Shown here piece after piece: positions 39,001 through 48,098 of a DNA stretch of 64,000 nt. The position numbers and the translations under genes were made by a program. Position 1 is the first letter of the stretch, and the number at the start of each line of letters is the position of its first letter. The stretch lies in contig NZ_DS989810.1 of assembly GCF_000155775.1 (NCBI RefSeq), forward strand, positions 348,496-412,495. The letters run 5' to 3'. This stretch comes from Glaciecola sp. HTCC2999. Lineage in GTDB: Bacteria; Pseudomonadota; Gammaproteobacteria; Enterobacterales; Alteromonadaceae. The notes beneath the pieces are model-generated. The model did no database searches. It had not been told where the DNA came from and worked only from the letters and a program-made list of their open reading frames with translations.

Positions 39001-39100
39001 CAAGTGCATGACTTGAAAACATGATAAATATGAGGAAACAATACATAAACATACTGATATTTCTTGGATTATGAAGGCGATGGAATTGAACTTTATTCAT
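36014..39100 (-). CDS. Sulfatase (iduronate-2-sulfatase-like S1) fused to a GH39-like glycosidase
   Basis: 1028 aa, signal peptide ending near FSSHA. Residues 45-480 are an S1 sulfatase of the iduronate-2-sulfatase kind: DD at 54-55, formylglycine Cys93 in CGPSR, GKVYHS, SKPHLPFNAPKKYW and SDHGYKLGEYGAWNKHTN. Residues about 490-1028 form a second domain, a TIM barrel with a C-terminal beta part, resembling GH39 (LGGWYNQD; Glu664 in FRIGSEID as acid/base candidate; Glu781 or Glu784 in FEIHEF as nucleophile candidate). The fusion could remove a 2-sulfate and then cleave the freed sugar, for example xylose or iduronate; that is inference. Its start overlaps the GH78 stop by four bases (ATGA), so the two are coupled. 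Confidence 0.83.
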   Translation of the reverse strand: MNKVQFHRLHNPRNISMFMYCFLIFIMFSSHALEQDKNADDKNSKPNILVFMIDDLRPDLGSYGHAHAITPNIDKLANQGVSFNRAYAQQAICGPSRVSIMTGLRPETTGLYTIRRDGRLRPNQPNVVSLPQLFKANGYKTISIGKVYHSTTDDQENWSTHIKKLPNFYVDPEKQAVRYAYEAGNVEDDFYKDGKVARDADIALREHQNDPFLMFVGFSKPHLPFNAPKKYWDMYQRDQFTVPSRKTPDNMFRLALTKWNELRMYGGIPKEGYTDDELTKTLIHAYYATVSYMDAQVGKVLNTLDELGLRENTTVIFMSDHGYKLGEYGAWNKHTNMELDTRVPLIISQALEEPKRKSGVTSDALVEYVDIFPTIAETAGLPLPVLDGVSLKPLLEQPQIQLKQAAFSIFNRGPLMGVSVTDGLWRYTEWRDANSHAIKFKELYDHRDSQVATENVAKQPQYAEVETRLRDMLQQQYPLDGPSFYAPRNVINNTVTINADLRDQDAHAGEMFDFFDVAVRTERGNPKSKPATYGRTPKVTTVRMLGGWYNQDISGDTYQWDGEQYVYNFKVATQRIDRWLANDWDIFQIVLDNPPWAFQRGINFVDKPDGNNYLSKDRVGVYGNGIPPNDAKAWSQYIAAFIQHLVSTYSKETVLQWRFRIGSEIDTRPQHWAGTREEFFAHYQNTVEAVKSVLPDAVVGAHFREASHKSKYIDYTGQSEDAYAPSFVNWAKKHNVPYDFLAISYYPHITHPHEMDMENVYTQQIAPIVEHPDYNQNASFEIHEFKFIVKMERAGFVSVGTSHNSAFFAMLSKMALQKNIRQIFQWGNAHGGYYNGEAMTQFALHGMLGSRIYTNTVTGSPLILDNNIDAIVTQHPDNHAIDVLAYNFNNKNLTYQSPESLSLSLNVKQAVGTSYQYRVAQLDRASNIEQVFTAESPKATIPVSAGGWLLPNTHPTAALNKRLNSQGLKQFNVFRSGFERKNQLVWSEWVDAETLPNKQSGSKIKINRVIPSFSVQKYEIKWLHTADL

Positions 39101-41454
39101 TTAAAGGACCTTATTTTCCATTGACCTGGTGCGATTTTGAAGTTGATGAAATCTTTATCTTGACCAATAAATTCAATACCCAGCATTTGCTCTTGCATAC
39201 GCCCTGCCTGCCAAATAGATTCATCATTAAATACAATAGAGGAAATATTGAAATAACGTTTAGGAATGCCTAAAATTGCAGTTGTATCTGATGGCGATAC
39301 AAGTGTTATATCAATCTGCGTGTCGCTACGCTCAATCATAAAATCAATATCACCTTTCACGCTTGGAACGAGTTGATTTACACGTTTCATATGTGCCATA
39401 TTCGGCTTAATTTCATATTCTTCCCATGCTACGGATGTGGGAGCAATACCAGCAATAAACTGACTTAACACAGTACTCGGTGCATTCCATGCGTGGTTTT
39501 CAGTTCCACCAGATGGAAGGTATTCTGCCAATGTCGATAAAGCAGGGTTATTAACTTGTTTTGCGTAACGAGTTTTCATCCGCACAAGCGCATCACGATG
39601 ACGACCCGCTATTGCCATCGCGTTATATACCATCCACTCAAAATGCGGACTTGAATAGTGATTGGGGATGAGAACATTATCAACGATTTGTTGGTATTGT
39701 GAAGGCTCAGCAAGACCGAATAGAATTGCGATAGCATTGGCGCGATCATCTTTATATTTATCCGGCTGACTGCTAAAAAATCCATCTTGCCAGTATTGCT
39801 GTTGATAGGCGCGCTTGATTGAGGAAATACGAGAATCATAAAAGCTTAAGTGAGTTTCATCACCCAATGCTAATGCCATATTTTTAGCTGCTTTTAACGC
39901 ACTGTAATACAAAGCATTCTGAATAACGTCATAGTCAATCGTGTCTTGCGGCCCCCAATCCGTCCATTTCCAAGCACCGCTTCTAAAAGTAGCTAGACCG
40001 TTTTCACGCAAACCCCATAGTGTTAAATATCGATGCACATAAGGATAAGCAAATTTAAGTGTTTCAATATCACCAGTATTAAAATAATAGTGCCAAATGC
40101 CTTGATCAATAAACTGTAAGCTTTGCGCGGGTAATTCTCGAAATCTACCTGGTGCAAGGCCTGCAAAAATACCCGTTTCAGTATCGCTGAAGGCCAAGGT
40201 AACTTTAATTGCCTTCTTTAATAAATCTCGACCAGGTTGATCCATTGAATAAAATAAATAACTCGCCTGATCTGCAACGTCACCAATCCACAACCCTCGC
40301 TCTCTATCAGGAGTATCCATAAAATTATCACGTGCACAAATATAAAGCGTATTTTCAGCCATTTGCCAGATTCTATTCAGCCATGGGTCATCTGAAGAAA
40401 AATGACCTGGTGTTTGACCAACTCCGGTCCATCGATATTTTAGCCCGTGGACGATCACTCCTTTTGGAATCTTAAAATTAATAATTCGACCATTTGACCA
40501 AGAGTATGATTCAAACTGCTGACGCCCTTGCCGAGTGGTATATGTAGTCTCAATAGTATTTAAACGCATATTGCTATTGATATGTATGACCTCATTCGCG
40601 TTAGCCTCAATATCAAAATAAGGCGTAAAATTTTTATTAAAATCTAGCTTACAACGTATCGTCTTACCATCACTAACGAATGGGAATTGGTCTTGTGTAT
40701 AATTACTACAATTGCTCAAACCATAATCATGCAATATTGGAATTTCACTGGGAAATAGCTTATAAAAAGGTGCTCTGGGAGGAATAAGATGACCATGAGC
40801 AGATTGCCATGTTGAATCATCAAATACTTGTTGAACCCAGCCTTGCTCAGTCCAATCTCCCATTGCCAAACGTGCATCATAGTCGACATTCCATGCAGCA
40901 ATGCGGTAAGGTGATTTTTTAGTAACCTTTTTGGCGAAGGCTGGATGAGTCTTAACTTTCCAAGTATTATTAGTTAATATTTTGATACCACCAACATCAG
41001 CTTGAAAAATAAAACCGCCTTTATTAGATGATATATGCGTTCCTTTTTGTCCATTATCTCCGTAATACCAAACCAGCGCAGCAATCGTATTTTTGCCTTC
41101 TTGCAAATAATCACTGATATCAACTTCATCGTAATATTTGTTAGAAGCAATAGGAAAATAGTCCACACGTGGGGAGGCTTTAACAGGGCTTGGTCCTCCC
41201 GTATAACTCCCTTCAAAGACGACTAACTCGCCGTTAATCCATAGCCAATATTTTGTATCTGCACTGATGTATGCTTTCGTATTAGCTGGCACGTGGTCTA
41301 GAGATACATTCTTTCGGAAGGCAACCCAAGTGTTAGGGTCGGTAAAACGGGTCTTCTCCCAGATCCAATTAGCCTCCCACTCTACAGCTTGAGAAGATAA
41401 AGAAGCCAGCATAATCATACAACCGAAAACTGAATTTTTTAAAAAAAGATGCAT
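39097..41454 (-). CDS. GH78-type alpha-L-rhamnosidase, secreted
   Basis: 785 aa, signal peptide ending near SSQA. An N-terminal carbohydrate-binding beta domain (WLWINGELVVFEGSYTGGP) is followed by further beta domains and an (alpha/alpha)6 barrel from about residue 355. The GH78 signature is Asp380, Glu385, Asp392 in DTPDRERGLWIGD; these spacings equal Asp567, Glu572, Asp579 of Bacillus RhaB as I recall. GGTENHAWNAPS later carries the expected Glu. It should cleave alpha-L-rhamnosyl ends of ulvan oligomers. Coupled by a 4-base overlap to the sulfatase-GH39 fusion. A broken second GH78 lies just downstream of that fusion. Confidence 0.88.
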   Translation of the reverse strand: MHLFLKNSVFGCMIMLASLSSQAVEWEANWIWEKTRFTDPNTWVAFRKNVSLDHVPANTKAYISADTKYWLWINGELVVFEGSYTGGPSPVKASPRVDYFPIASNKYYDEVDISDYLQEGKNTIAALVWYYGDNGQKGTHISSNKGGFIFQADVGGIKILTNNTWKVKTHPAFAKKVTKKSPYRIAAWNVDYDARLAMGDWTEQGWVQQVFDDSTWQSAHGHLIPPRAPFYKLFPSEIPILHDYGLSNCSNYTQDQFPFVSDGKTIRCKLDFNKNFTPYFDIEANANEVIHINSNMRLNTIETTYTTRQGRQQFESYSWSNGRIINFKIPKGVIVHGLKYRWTGVGQTPGHFSSDDPWLNRIWQMAENTLYICARDNFMDTPDRERGLWIGDVADQASYLFYSMDQPGRDLLKKAIKVTLAFSDTETGIFAGLAPGRFRELPAQSLQFIDQGIWHYYFNTGDIETLKFAYPYVHRYLTLWGLRENGLATFRSGAWKWTDWGPQDTIDYDVIQNALYYSALKAAKNMALALGDETHLSFYDSRISSIKRAYQQQYWQDGFFSSQPDKYKDDRANAIAILFGLAEPSQYQQIVDNVLIPNHYSSPHFEWMVYNAMAIAGRHRDALVRMKTRYAKQVNNPALSTLAEYLPSGGTENHAWNAPSTVLSQFIAGIAPTSVAWEEYEIKPNMAHMKRVNQLVPSVKGDIDFMIERSDTQIDITLVSPSDTTAILGIPKRYFNISSIVFNDESIWQAGRMQEQMLGIEFIGQDKDFINFKIAPGQWKIRSFK

Positions 41455-41485
41455 AGTACGTTCTCCACTTATAACCTAATTAATA

Positions 41486-41566
41486 CTATAAAGCCTGACG
41501 TTCATTCATTCGATACTGATCATCTAACTCACGTGCTACACGCACAGCCAACCCATGCGTGACCAT
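41486..41566 (-). CDS. Possible 26-codon peptide or gene scrap
   Basis: In the 142-base gap between lldD and the GH78 gene, an ATG at 41566 opens 26 codons ending at TAG 41486. The product is polar and amphipathic (VARELDDQYRMNERQAL at the end), unlike random A+T-rich DNA. I do not recognise it and see no ribosome site. It may be the 3' scrap of a lost gene. Nothing else is visible in this gap. Confidence 0.2.
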   Translation of the reverse strand: MVTHGLAVRVARELDDQYRMNERQAL

Positions 41567-41596
41567 CCGACAATATTAGTACAATATAAATACCGA

Positions 41597-42736
41597 CTAC
41601 ATAGCTCTTGCAATGGAGTGATTTCCAATCTCACCAATTGACTTAGCTCCTGTCAGCGTCATCGCTACGCGTATTTCATTTTGATAAAGACTCAACAAAT
41701 GCTCTACGCCTTGTTGCCCTCTCGCGGCTAATGCATAAATATACGAGCGTCCTAACATAGTACAATCAGCACCAAGTGCCAGCATCCGTACTACATCTAA
41801 TCCACTGCGAATACCCGAATCCACAAACAGCTTAATATCACCTTTCACCGCATCAGCAATCAGAGGCAATGCTTTTGCTGAGGACATAACCCCATCGAGT
41901 TGGCGTCCACCATGATTAGAAACAACAATTCCGTCTGCACCAAAGCGCACTGCATCTTTAGCATCTTCAACATCCAATATACCTTTGATAATTAATGGAC
42001 CATCCCAAAACTCGCGGATCCATTCCAAATCCTGCCACGAAATCGACGTGTCAAAATTATCACCTAGCCATCCTATATAATCACCTAACTTGGTCGTTTT
42101 ATTACGATATGCAGAAATATTGCCCAAATCATGAGGTTTGCCTAATAAACCAACATCCATCGCCCAAGAGGGATGAGCAACTGCTTGCATTACCCGACGA
42201 AATTCTGCGTATGGCCCACTCATACCTGAGTGCATGTCACGATAACGAGCACCAGGCGTTGGCATATCTACAGTAAAGACTAACGTTGTAACGCCTGCAG
42301 CCTTAGCGCGTTCCAGCACGTTTTTCATAAACTCACGGTCTTTTAACACGTACAGTTGAAACCACATTGGGCGTTTAATCGCTGGTGTGACTTCTTCAAT
42401 AGGACACACAGAGACCGTCGACATAGTAAAAGGGATCCCCATCTTTTCAGCTGCTTTTGCCGCCTGAACCTCACCGCGGCGAGCATACATTCCAGTTAGC
42501 CCAACGGGAGAAAGTACCACTGGCATTGATAATTTTTCACCAAATACATCGTGCTCAAGGCTCAATTCTGACATATCATTTAAGACTTTTTGCTTCAAAG
42601 CGATGTCTTGTAAATCGCTAACATTATTTTTTAATGTCGTTTCAGTATAAGAACCACCATCAATATAATGAAATAAAAAAGGCGGTAGTTTAGCTTGCGC
42701 AGCTGCGCGGTAATCGGTTGTCGCGGATATAACCAT
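41597..42736 (-). CDS. lldD: FMN-dependent L-lactate dehydrogenase
   Basis: 379 aa, very similar to E. coli LldD (opening [52 protein letters not shown]; the catalytic His in [12 protein letters not shown]). Peripheral inner-membrane enzyme passing electrons to quinone. In this setting it oxidises L-lactate made by RhaEW from rhamnose to pyruvate, which explains its place within the ulvan cluster. Lies 33 bases after a sulfatase gene and shares the PL24-sulfatase-lldD transcript. It ends about 17 residues earlier than the E. coli protein. Confidence 0.93.
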   Translation of the reverse strand: MVISATTDYRAAAQAKLPPFLFHYIDGGSYTETTLKNNVSDLQDIALKQKVLNDMSELSLEHDVFGEKLSMPVVLSPVGLTGMYARRGEVQAAKAAEKMGIPFTMSTVSVCPIEEVTPAIKRPMWFQLYVLKDREFMKNVLERAKAAGVTTLVFTVDMPTPGARYRDMHSGMSGPYAEFRRVMQAVAHPSWAMDVGLLGKPHDLGNISAYRNKTTKLGDYIGWLGDNFDTSISWQDLEWIREFWDGPLIIKGILDVEDAKDAVRFGADGIVVSNHGGRQLDGVMSSAKALPLIADAVKGDIKLFVDSGIRSGLDVVRMLALGADCTMLGRSYIYALAARGQQGVEHLLSLYQNEIRVAMTLTGAKSIGEIGNHSIARAM

Positions 42737-42769
42737 GATTAAAATATTTCCCTTATAAAATTAGTATAC

Positions 42770-44242
42770 TTACTGAGTGCTTGATGCATTCTCTGTCAAT
42801 GCTTTAAAGTACGGGTTACCAGTATAATTTGACACTTGGGACCATGGAGCATTGTCTGTGGGCAAATGCCTAATTAATTCTTGTTGTATCTGATAGTAAC
42901 GAGGATCACCAGCAACGTTATGCCATTCATTAACATCATATTCGTGATCATATAATTCTTCACTACCATCGGCATATTTTATATAACGATAACGCGACGT
43001 TTTTACCGCGTGATTGTTCGGACCATAGGTTGTGACTGCAGCGTGCTGCCATGGCAAATCAGGCTGGCGCATTAACGGACTAATATCTACCCCTTGGTTT
43101 TGTGTGTTTTCTGGTAAACCACAGATCTTAATAAGTGTTGGATACAAATCTAATAAGCTAACTGGTTGGTTGACAACATTATTCGCATCACCACTCACTT
43201 TATTTTTTGGCGGCGTTATGATTAACGGAGTACGCGTGGCACGCTCCCATAATGACATCTTCGCAAATTTACTTTTTTCACCAAGGGAGTAGCCGTGATC
43301 ACCCCATAACACAACGGCTGTATTATCAGCGTATGGGCTATTTTCTAACGCATCCAAAACAATGCCCACACACGAATCAACAAATGAAACACTGGCTAAA
43401 TATCCCTGTACAATATTTTTCCATTCATTGTTCTCAAGTGCCCATTCTGTCGTTGGCATCATTGGATGTGCACTGACGGCTTTGGCGATATCGGGCACGT
43501 CATCCAAATCATTAGGTAAGAAAGGGGGCAAAACAATGTCTTCCAAAGGATGTATATCAAACCATTTTTGCGGAACATACCACGGAGCATGAGGTCTCAA
43601 AAAACCACCAGCCATAAAAAACGGTTTGTTATGATTACGTCCAAGCTGTTTAGCTAACCATTGCGCAGCATCATAGTCAGGCATTTGCTCATCATCATCA
43701 GGAAACGCCCCCCAATCGGTATTGGTGCGCTTATCATGCCATTTAAAACGCTCATCAGGTGATGGTCCAAAACCCTTGTATCGACCACCAAACTCGTCAA
43801 AACTGTTGGGAGCAATACCTTGATGAAATACTTTGCCAACTGCGGCGGTATAGTAGCCGTGCTTACGAAAATATTCACTTAAGAATACGGATTCTGCGGC
43901 TTTGGGGTTTGCACGCTTAATATCAATATCTTTGACATGTCCGTATATACCGGTTGTGGCTGGAGCTAATCCAGTCATCACACTAGCTCGAGAGGGTCCA
44001 CACAGCGGCGCCGGTGCATGAGCGTTCGAAAATACCGTTCCTTGCCTAGCCAAACGGTCAATATTGGGAGTTTTGGTATTCGGATGGCCACCAAGTGGAC
44101 CAATCCAATCATTAAGATCATCGACGATCAGCATCAACACATTGGGGTATTGTTTCTTGAGTTGATTGAACACTTCAAACTGACAACCTGACAGTGCAAC
44201 TGCACTGCCAATAGTACCCAATAAAAAATTCCGCCTATCCAT
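42770..44242 (-). CDS. S1 sulfatase (iduronate-2-sulfatase-like) with twin-arginine lipoprotein signal
   Basis: 490 aa. The N-terminus MDRRNFLLGTIGSAVALSGC combines a twin-arginine-like motif with a lipobox (Cys20), suggesting folded export and lipid anchoring. Sulfatase motifs: DD in MLIVDDLNDW, formylglycine Cys in CGPSR, GKVFHQG, LRPHAPWYVPQKWF, and GDHGYSLGEKSKFAK. Closest in style to the sulfatase half of the 36014-39100 fusion, so both may act on a 2-sulfated sugar such as iduronate or xylose. Strong AGGAGGA ribosome site. Follows the PL24-like gene by nine bases. Confidence 0.87.
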   Translation of the reverse strand: MDRRNFLLGTIGSAVALSGCQFEVFNQLKKQYPNVLMLIVDDLNDWIGPLGGHPNTKTPNIDRLARQGTVFSNAHAPAPLCGPSRASVMTGLAPATTGIYGHVKDIDIKRANPKAAESVFLSEYFRKHGYYTAAVGKVFHQGIAPNSFDEFGGRYKGFGPSPDERFKWHDKRTNTDWGAFPDDDEQMPDYDAAQWLAKQLGRNHNKPFFMAGGFLRPHAPWYVPQKWFDIHPLEDIVLPPFLPNDLDDVPDIAKAVSAHPMMPTTEWALENNEWKNIVQGYLASVSFVDSCVGIVLDALENSPYADNTAVVLWGDHGYSLGEKSKFAKMSLWERATRTPLIITPPKNKVSGDANNVVNQPVSLLDLYPTLIKICGLPENTQNQGVDISPLMRQPDLPWQHAAVTTYGPNNHAVKTSRYRYIKYADGSEELYDHEYDVNEWHNVAGDPRYYQIQQELIRHLPTDNAPWSQVSNYTGNPYFKALTENASSTQ

Positions 44243-44251
44243 ATCATCCTC

Positions 44252-45820
44252 CTACTTAGCAATACCAAGATCAATGACTTGTAGATGCAATGGCATTGAA
44301 TCGCCTGAAGTTTTTTCCATCAAATAATAATATACCTTCCCATCTTTAACATATACGACGCCGTGGTCAAAACGCACACCGCCACTTTGCTCATAAATCC
44401 GCTCAAAATTATTGGTACCGCCAACACCTTTTTCGATAAACGGCAGTCCATTGTTTAATCCAATAATAAAAATATCATCGCCTGAGGTATATAGCTTACT
44501 CGCACCAGGGAAATCGGTGGTGGTTATAAACTCCTCTGCACCGGCAGGCTTATATGTGTGCAAATGCACTTGTTCAAAATCAGGACGTTTAGTATTAGTT
44601 GAGCGCAACGAGCTAATAAAGTGCACGTCACCGCGCTCAGTAACAGTCCAATCAAACCCATGAACAATATGCACCGAGTTTGATTCACTATGCGAAATAT
44701 AATCACCTGGTTCGACAATTTTGATCTCATCAGAATTCACTAACGGCCATGTCATTTCCTCGCCTTTGTGGTTTTTCCAATCACCAAAACCTTGCGGATG
44801 ATCAGAGTATGCGTAGTAAATTCCGTTTTGATAGACGTACTTGTCATCTTTTATGTTAGCGCGTTGTTGAAAACCAACGCGTAATTTACCGTTGAGATAC
44901 TTCATGTTGCCATAAAGTCCCCAATTATAATCATTACCTTTACTACGTTGGTTATTTTCATTAAATTTAGTAAAACGTGACCAATTTTGCGTGTCGGCAT
45001 CATAGCGATTAAATACATAAGCACCGTTATTGTTTCCGCCCAAACGCATATAGAGCAGAATCGTACCGTCAGTAGTGGTGAAGAACTTTGGATAGGTTAG
45101 GCGAGAGAAATTGGATTTATCAGCAAGATCACCTGTCATTGTCAAGTGTTTGTAATCATCAGGCCCTTGAGACACCTCACTGGTGTCCTTAACAAAACGG
45201 TCTAAAGTAAACTCTTCATCAGGTACGTTAGCAGTATTAGGAATACTGTATGAATAGCGGAAAAAATCATCTTTAAATTTACCGCCAAAATTATCGTCCG
45301 AATAAGCATGTAGATCATAGACCATGTGTATAGTGCCATTAAGCGGACTGACGGCTATACCGATAGAATTGTGGGACTCACCAATATTAGGGTCCCCACG
45401 AAAACCGGTATGTCGATGCGGGAACTCAATCGTAGCAACTGTGCCAGTCTTTTTATTATAGCGCGATAACATTACGTGACGATCGGTTTTACCACCGCGA
45501 TACCACGTCATAAACACATAATCGCCATACACTTTGATGGCATCACCATGCGCAGAAATATTACGACCAAAAAAGAAATCAAACTGGTCAAGCTGGGTGC
45601 TTGCAGTATTTAGGGTTTTATGGGAAACCTTTTTACCATTAAAATGCAAACCTTGTTCGGTGATTTTTACTTGGCTTTCTAATACAACATTAGATGATGG
45701 ACTCGACGTTGCAGAACAACCATTTAAAAAAGCAAATAACAGCAAAGAAGAAGCAATAACGGATGGTGCTTTGCGTGATGGCGCAATCGAACTTAATGTC
45801 ATGTGTAACCTCGAAGTCAA
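44252..45820 (-). CDS. PL24-type ulvan lyase, lipoprotein
   Basis: 522 aa, lipobox LNGC (Cys35) after a somewhat long n-region. Propeller with the same residues as the other PL24-like proteins: His150 (GESHNS), His171 (YDLHAY), then Tyr in DYNWGLY and Arg in KLRVGF 16 apart. Very similar to the lyase half of the large protein at 57147, which suggests a membrane-anchored version of the same activity. First gene of the operon PL24-sulfatase-lldD and perhaps the GH78 and sulfatase-GH39 genes. Upstream, TGACT, TGACA, TGAAT and TGACT follow at 45834, 45844, 45854 and 45864. Confidence 0.87.
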   Translation of the reverse strand: MTSRLHMTLSSIAPSRKAPSVIASSLLLFAFLNGCSATSSPSSNVVLESQVKITEQGLHFNGKKVSHKTLNTASTQLDQFDFFFGRNISAHGDAIKVYGDYVFMTWYRGGKTDRHVMLSRYNKKTGTVATIEFPHRHTGFRGDPNIGESHNSIGIAVSPLNGTIHMVYDLHAYSDDNFGGKFKDDFFRYSYSIPNTANVPDEEFTLDRFVKDTSEVSQGPDDYKHLTMTGDLADKSNFSRLTYPKFFTTTDGTILLYMRLGGNNNGAYVFNRYDADTQNWSRFTKFNENNQRSKGNDYNWGLYGNMKYLNGKLRVGFQQRANIKDDKYVYQNGIYYAYSDHPQGFGDWKNHKGEEMTWPLVNSDEIKIVEPGDYISHSESNSVHIVHGFDWTVTERGDVHFISSLRSTNTKRPDFEQVHLHTYKPAGAEEFITTTDFPGASKLYTSGDDIFIIGLNNGLPFIEKGVGGTNNFERIYEQSGGVRFDHGVVYVKDGKVYYYLMEKTSGDSMPLHLQVIDLGIAK

Positions 45821-45833
45821 TATAAAACAAACC

Positions 45834-45868
45834 TGACTGATTATGACACAATATGAATAGATATGACT
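45834..45868. promoter_or_regulatory. Four 10-bp-phased TGANN repeats upstream of PL24 operon
   Basis: TGACT 45834, TGACA 45844, TGAAT 45854, TGACT 45864, in perfect 10-bp phase, 14-48 bases upstream of the PL24 start. More degenerate than at 24971 but same geometry. Confidence 0.5.
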
Positions 45869-45916
45869 ACTTTATAATCCGTTTTTTTTTTACATTTAAT
45901 TAACGAGGGAGTCGCT

Positions 45917-48085
45917 TTACTTTAAGGACATAAAATAACGATATTGCTGTCTATTTTGTTGTTTTTGAGCAAGATACAGTCCCAAATCCACCAGCTGTGG
46001 ATTATTATTGTAACGTTTAAGACTGGTGCGTAAGTTGAGTAACGCTTGAGCTGTGCTATTTTTCTTATCAAGTGCTAAAAAATAAAGGTAGGCATATTGC
46101 GGGTTAGTTGGTGCCTGTTTGATTGCTAGTGATGCTTGTTCTATAGCATTATCTACATCATTTTGACGAATATAAAACAGTGCATAGCTATATAACAATA
46201 AATCAGCCTTAGGGTTGTGTTTCAGGCCCTTTGCAAACATTGCTTTTTCTGCAGCAGTGTCTCCTGTCATTTTATAAATATTACTTAGATTAACATAAGA
46301 AGGTACAAAATAAGGATCCACCTTAATGCTGTGTTTTAAACTTTCAATGCCTGGTGTTATTTCGTTTTGCTGTATGTGTATCATGCTTTTATTCAAACCA
46401 CCCTCGCCGCGCCACATACCCTGTTCTCTGGCAGCCATTAGTTCTGCAAACGCTTGATTGAATACTTCGGGTTCAACAAATGACATTCCAACAAGATGCA
46501 CTGCCGCCTCTACTCGTACTGAGCGCAGTTCGTCAGAGAGCAAGTTAACAAAGCCTTTTCGTTTATCAACGTCACTTAACATAGAGCCTATTTTTGCAGT
46601 AGCTAAACGGACCAAGGGATCATCAGAAACTAACCAATCTTTCACTGTGTTGTGTGTAACTGTCTGTGTACTATTAGGTAGTAATGCAATAGCACTGGCA
46701 CGATATATCTCGTTCATATTTTTATCATTGGCTAATGCAAGTTGTTGACTAAGCGGTAAGCCCCCTTGATCTAATAAACGAATAAACAATTTCTCCGAAT
46801 CTGTAAGCGGGCGATTATTAGGATAATTCATCTTTATTTGTTGAGCAGCCCAGTCCGACCCTTTATCTACATGACAACTATTACAGGCATTTGGGATATC
46901 AAATGCTGAAGTTAATTCAGGACGGGGGATCTTAAAACTATGATCACGACGAGCATCGACCCCCATATATGTTGTAGTTGGCATGTGACAACTCACACAT
47001 TGTGCAGGTTCAGTTCCAGACTTATGCATTAAATGTTGAGAGTTTTCATATGCCTGTGGTTGATGACACTGTAAGCATAGACCGTTGGTTTGAGTTTTGA
47101 CTTTCATAGTGTGCGGATTATGACAATCTACACAATTGACTCCAGCGCTATACATTTTACTCTGCAAAAAAGAACCATACACATACACTTCTTCTTTGAT
47201 TTGCCCATCGGCGTGATACATCGTGTTATCAAGTAAAGCGACCGAGAACTGATCTAAAAACGGGGTATCTGCTGAAAACCCATCAGTGATAGGAGCACGC
47301 AATGAGTGACAAGCATAACAGGTTTCCATAAAACGATTATCACGCTTTTCTCCTTGCCAACTAGCAATATTGTTGTCTTCGGTAAAAGCCCATTTACTCA
47401 CCTTTTTAGCGGTGTCTTTCAAGTATTCTAAACCTGTTTGGTCTAATGTATTCATCAAAGTAGACGCATGTCCAGACATATCAGTATGACATGACTTACA
47501 GCCCACATTAATGTTATCCCAATTAGTAGAAAAACTGTCAGTATGAGTATCATAATTACGCTTTAACCCATCAGAGTGACAGTCGGCACACATACCATTC
47601 CAGTTTTGTAAAGGCTGCTGCCAATGTAGTCTATCATTTCCCTGAATATCTTCTTCAGGATACATAACATACCAACGTTGCCCGCCTTCAACTTTAGGTC
47701 GACTATCCCAAGCAAACGGAAAGACCTGTAAGCGCCCATTATCGGCTTTAATGAGATACTGCTGTAATGGATCATGACCAAAAGTATACTCAACACGATA
47801 TTCCGTGGTTGTATCACCCTCAGTAAATGACATCCAATAAGCATCATCTTTGCTATAAAAGGTTACTTTTTGGGAAAAGTGTGAAACCACAACCCCAGAA
47901 AAATCACCCAACACATATTTCGCAGTCGGCGGGTTCATCGCTTTGAAGTGGTCGGATTGTTGCCACAAGCTTACTTGTTCACTATGACAGTCGATGCAAT
48001 TTTTATAGCCTGTTGCGGCATCACTAGGACTGGCTAATACAGCACAAGAGATACAGCAAAATAAAGCTATGAAAAATCGCATCAT
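45917..48085 (-). CDS. Octaheme c-type cytochrome with HEAT/TPR C-terminus
   Basis: 722 aa. Signal peptide ends near SPSDA. Eight CXXCH haem sites in the first two thirds (CIDCH, CADCH, CKSCH, CYACH, CVDCH, CLQCH, CVSCH, CNSCH), as in cytochrome c554/nitrite-reductase-like multihaem proteins. HEAT-like repeats (WLVSDDPLVRLATAKIG) and three TPR units (DPYFVPSYVNLSNIYKMTGD onward) follow. Periplasmic, probably an electron-transfer protein; partner unknown. It lies only 13 bases after kduI with no strong ribosome site of its own, so it looks coupled to a uronate gene. No other respiratory or haem-maturation gene is near. Function in ulvan breakdown is unclear. Confidence 0.85.
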   Translation of the reverse strand: MMRFFIALFCCISCAVLASPSDAATGYKNCIDCHSEQVSLWQQSDHFKAMNPPTAKYVLGDFSGVVVSHFSQKVTFYSKDDAYWMSFTEGDTTTEYRVEYTFGHDPLQQYLIKADNGRLQVFPFAWDSRPKVEGGQRWYVMYPEEDIQGNDRLHWQQPLQNWNGMCADCHSDGLKRNYDTHTDSFSTNWDNINVGCKSCHTDMSGHASTLMNTLDQTGLEYLKDTAKKVSKWAFTEDNNIASWQGEKRDNRFMETCYACHSLRAPITDGFSADTPFLDQFSVALLDNTMYHADGQIKEEVYVYGSFLQSKMYSAGVNCVDCHNPHTMKVKTQTNGLCLQCHQPQAYENSQHLMHKSGTEPAQCVSCHMPTTTYMGVDARRDHSFKIPRPELTSAFDIPNACNSCHVDKGSDWAAQQIKMNYPNNRPLTDSEKLFIRLLDQGGLPLSQQLALANDKNMNEIYRASAIALLPNSTQTVTHNTVKDWLVSDDPLVRLATAKIGSMLSDVDKRKGFVNLLSDELRSVRVEAAVHLVGMSFVEPEVFNQAFAELMAAREQGMWRGEGGLNKSMIHIQQNEITPGIESLKHSIKVDPYFVPSYVNLSNIYKMTGDTAAEKAMFAKGLKHNPKADLLLYSYALFYIRQNDVDNAIEQASLAIKQAPTNPQYAYLYFLALDKKNSTAQALLNLRTSLKRYNNNPQLVDLGLYLAQKQQNRQQYRYFMSLK

Positions 48086-48098
48086 AAGAGTGTGTTAT

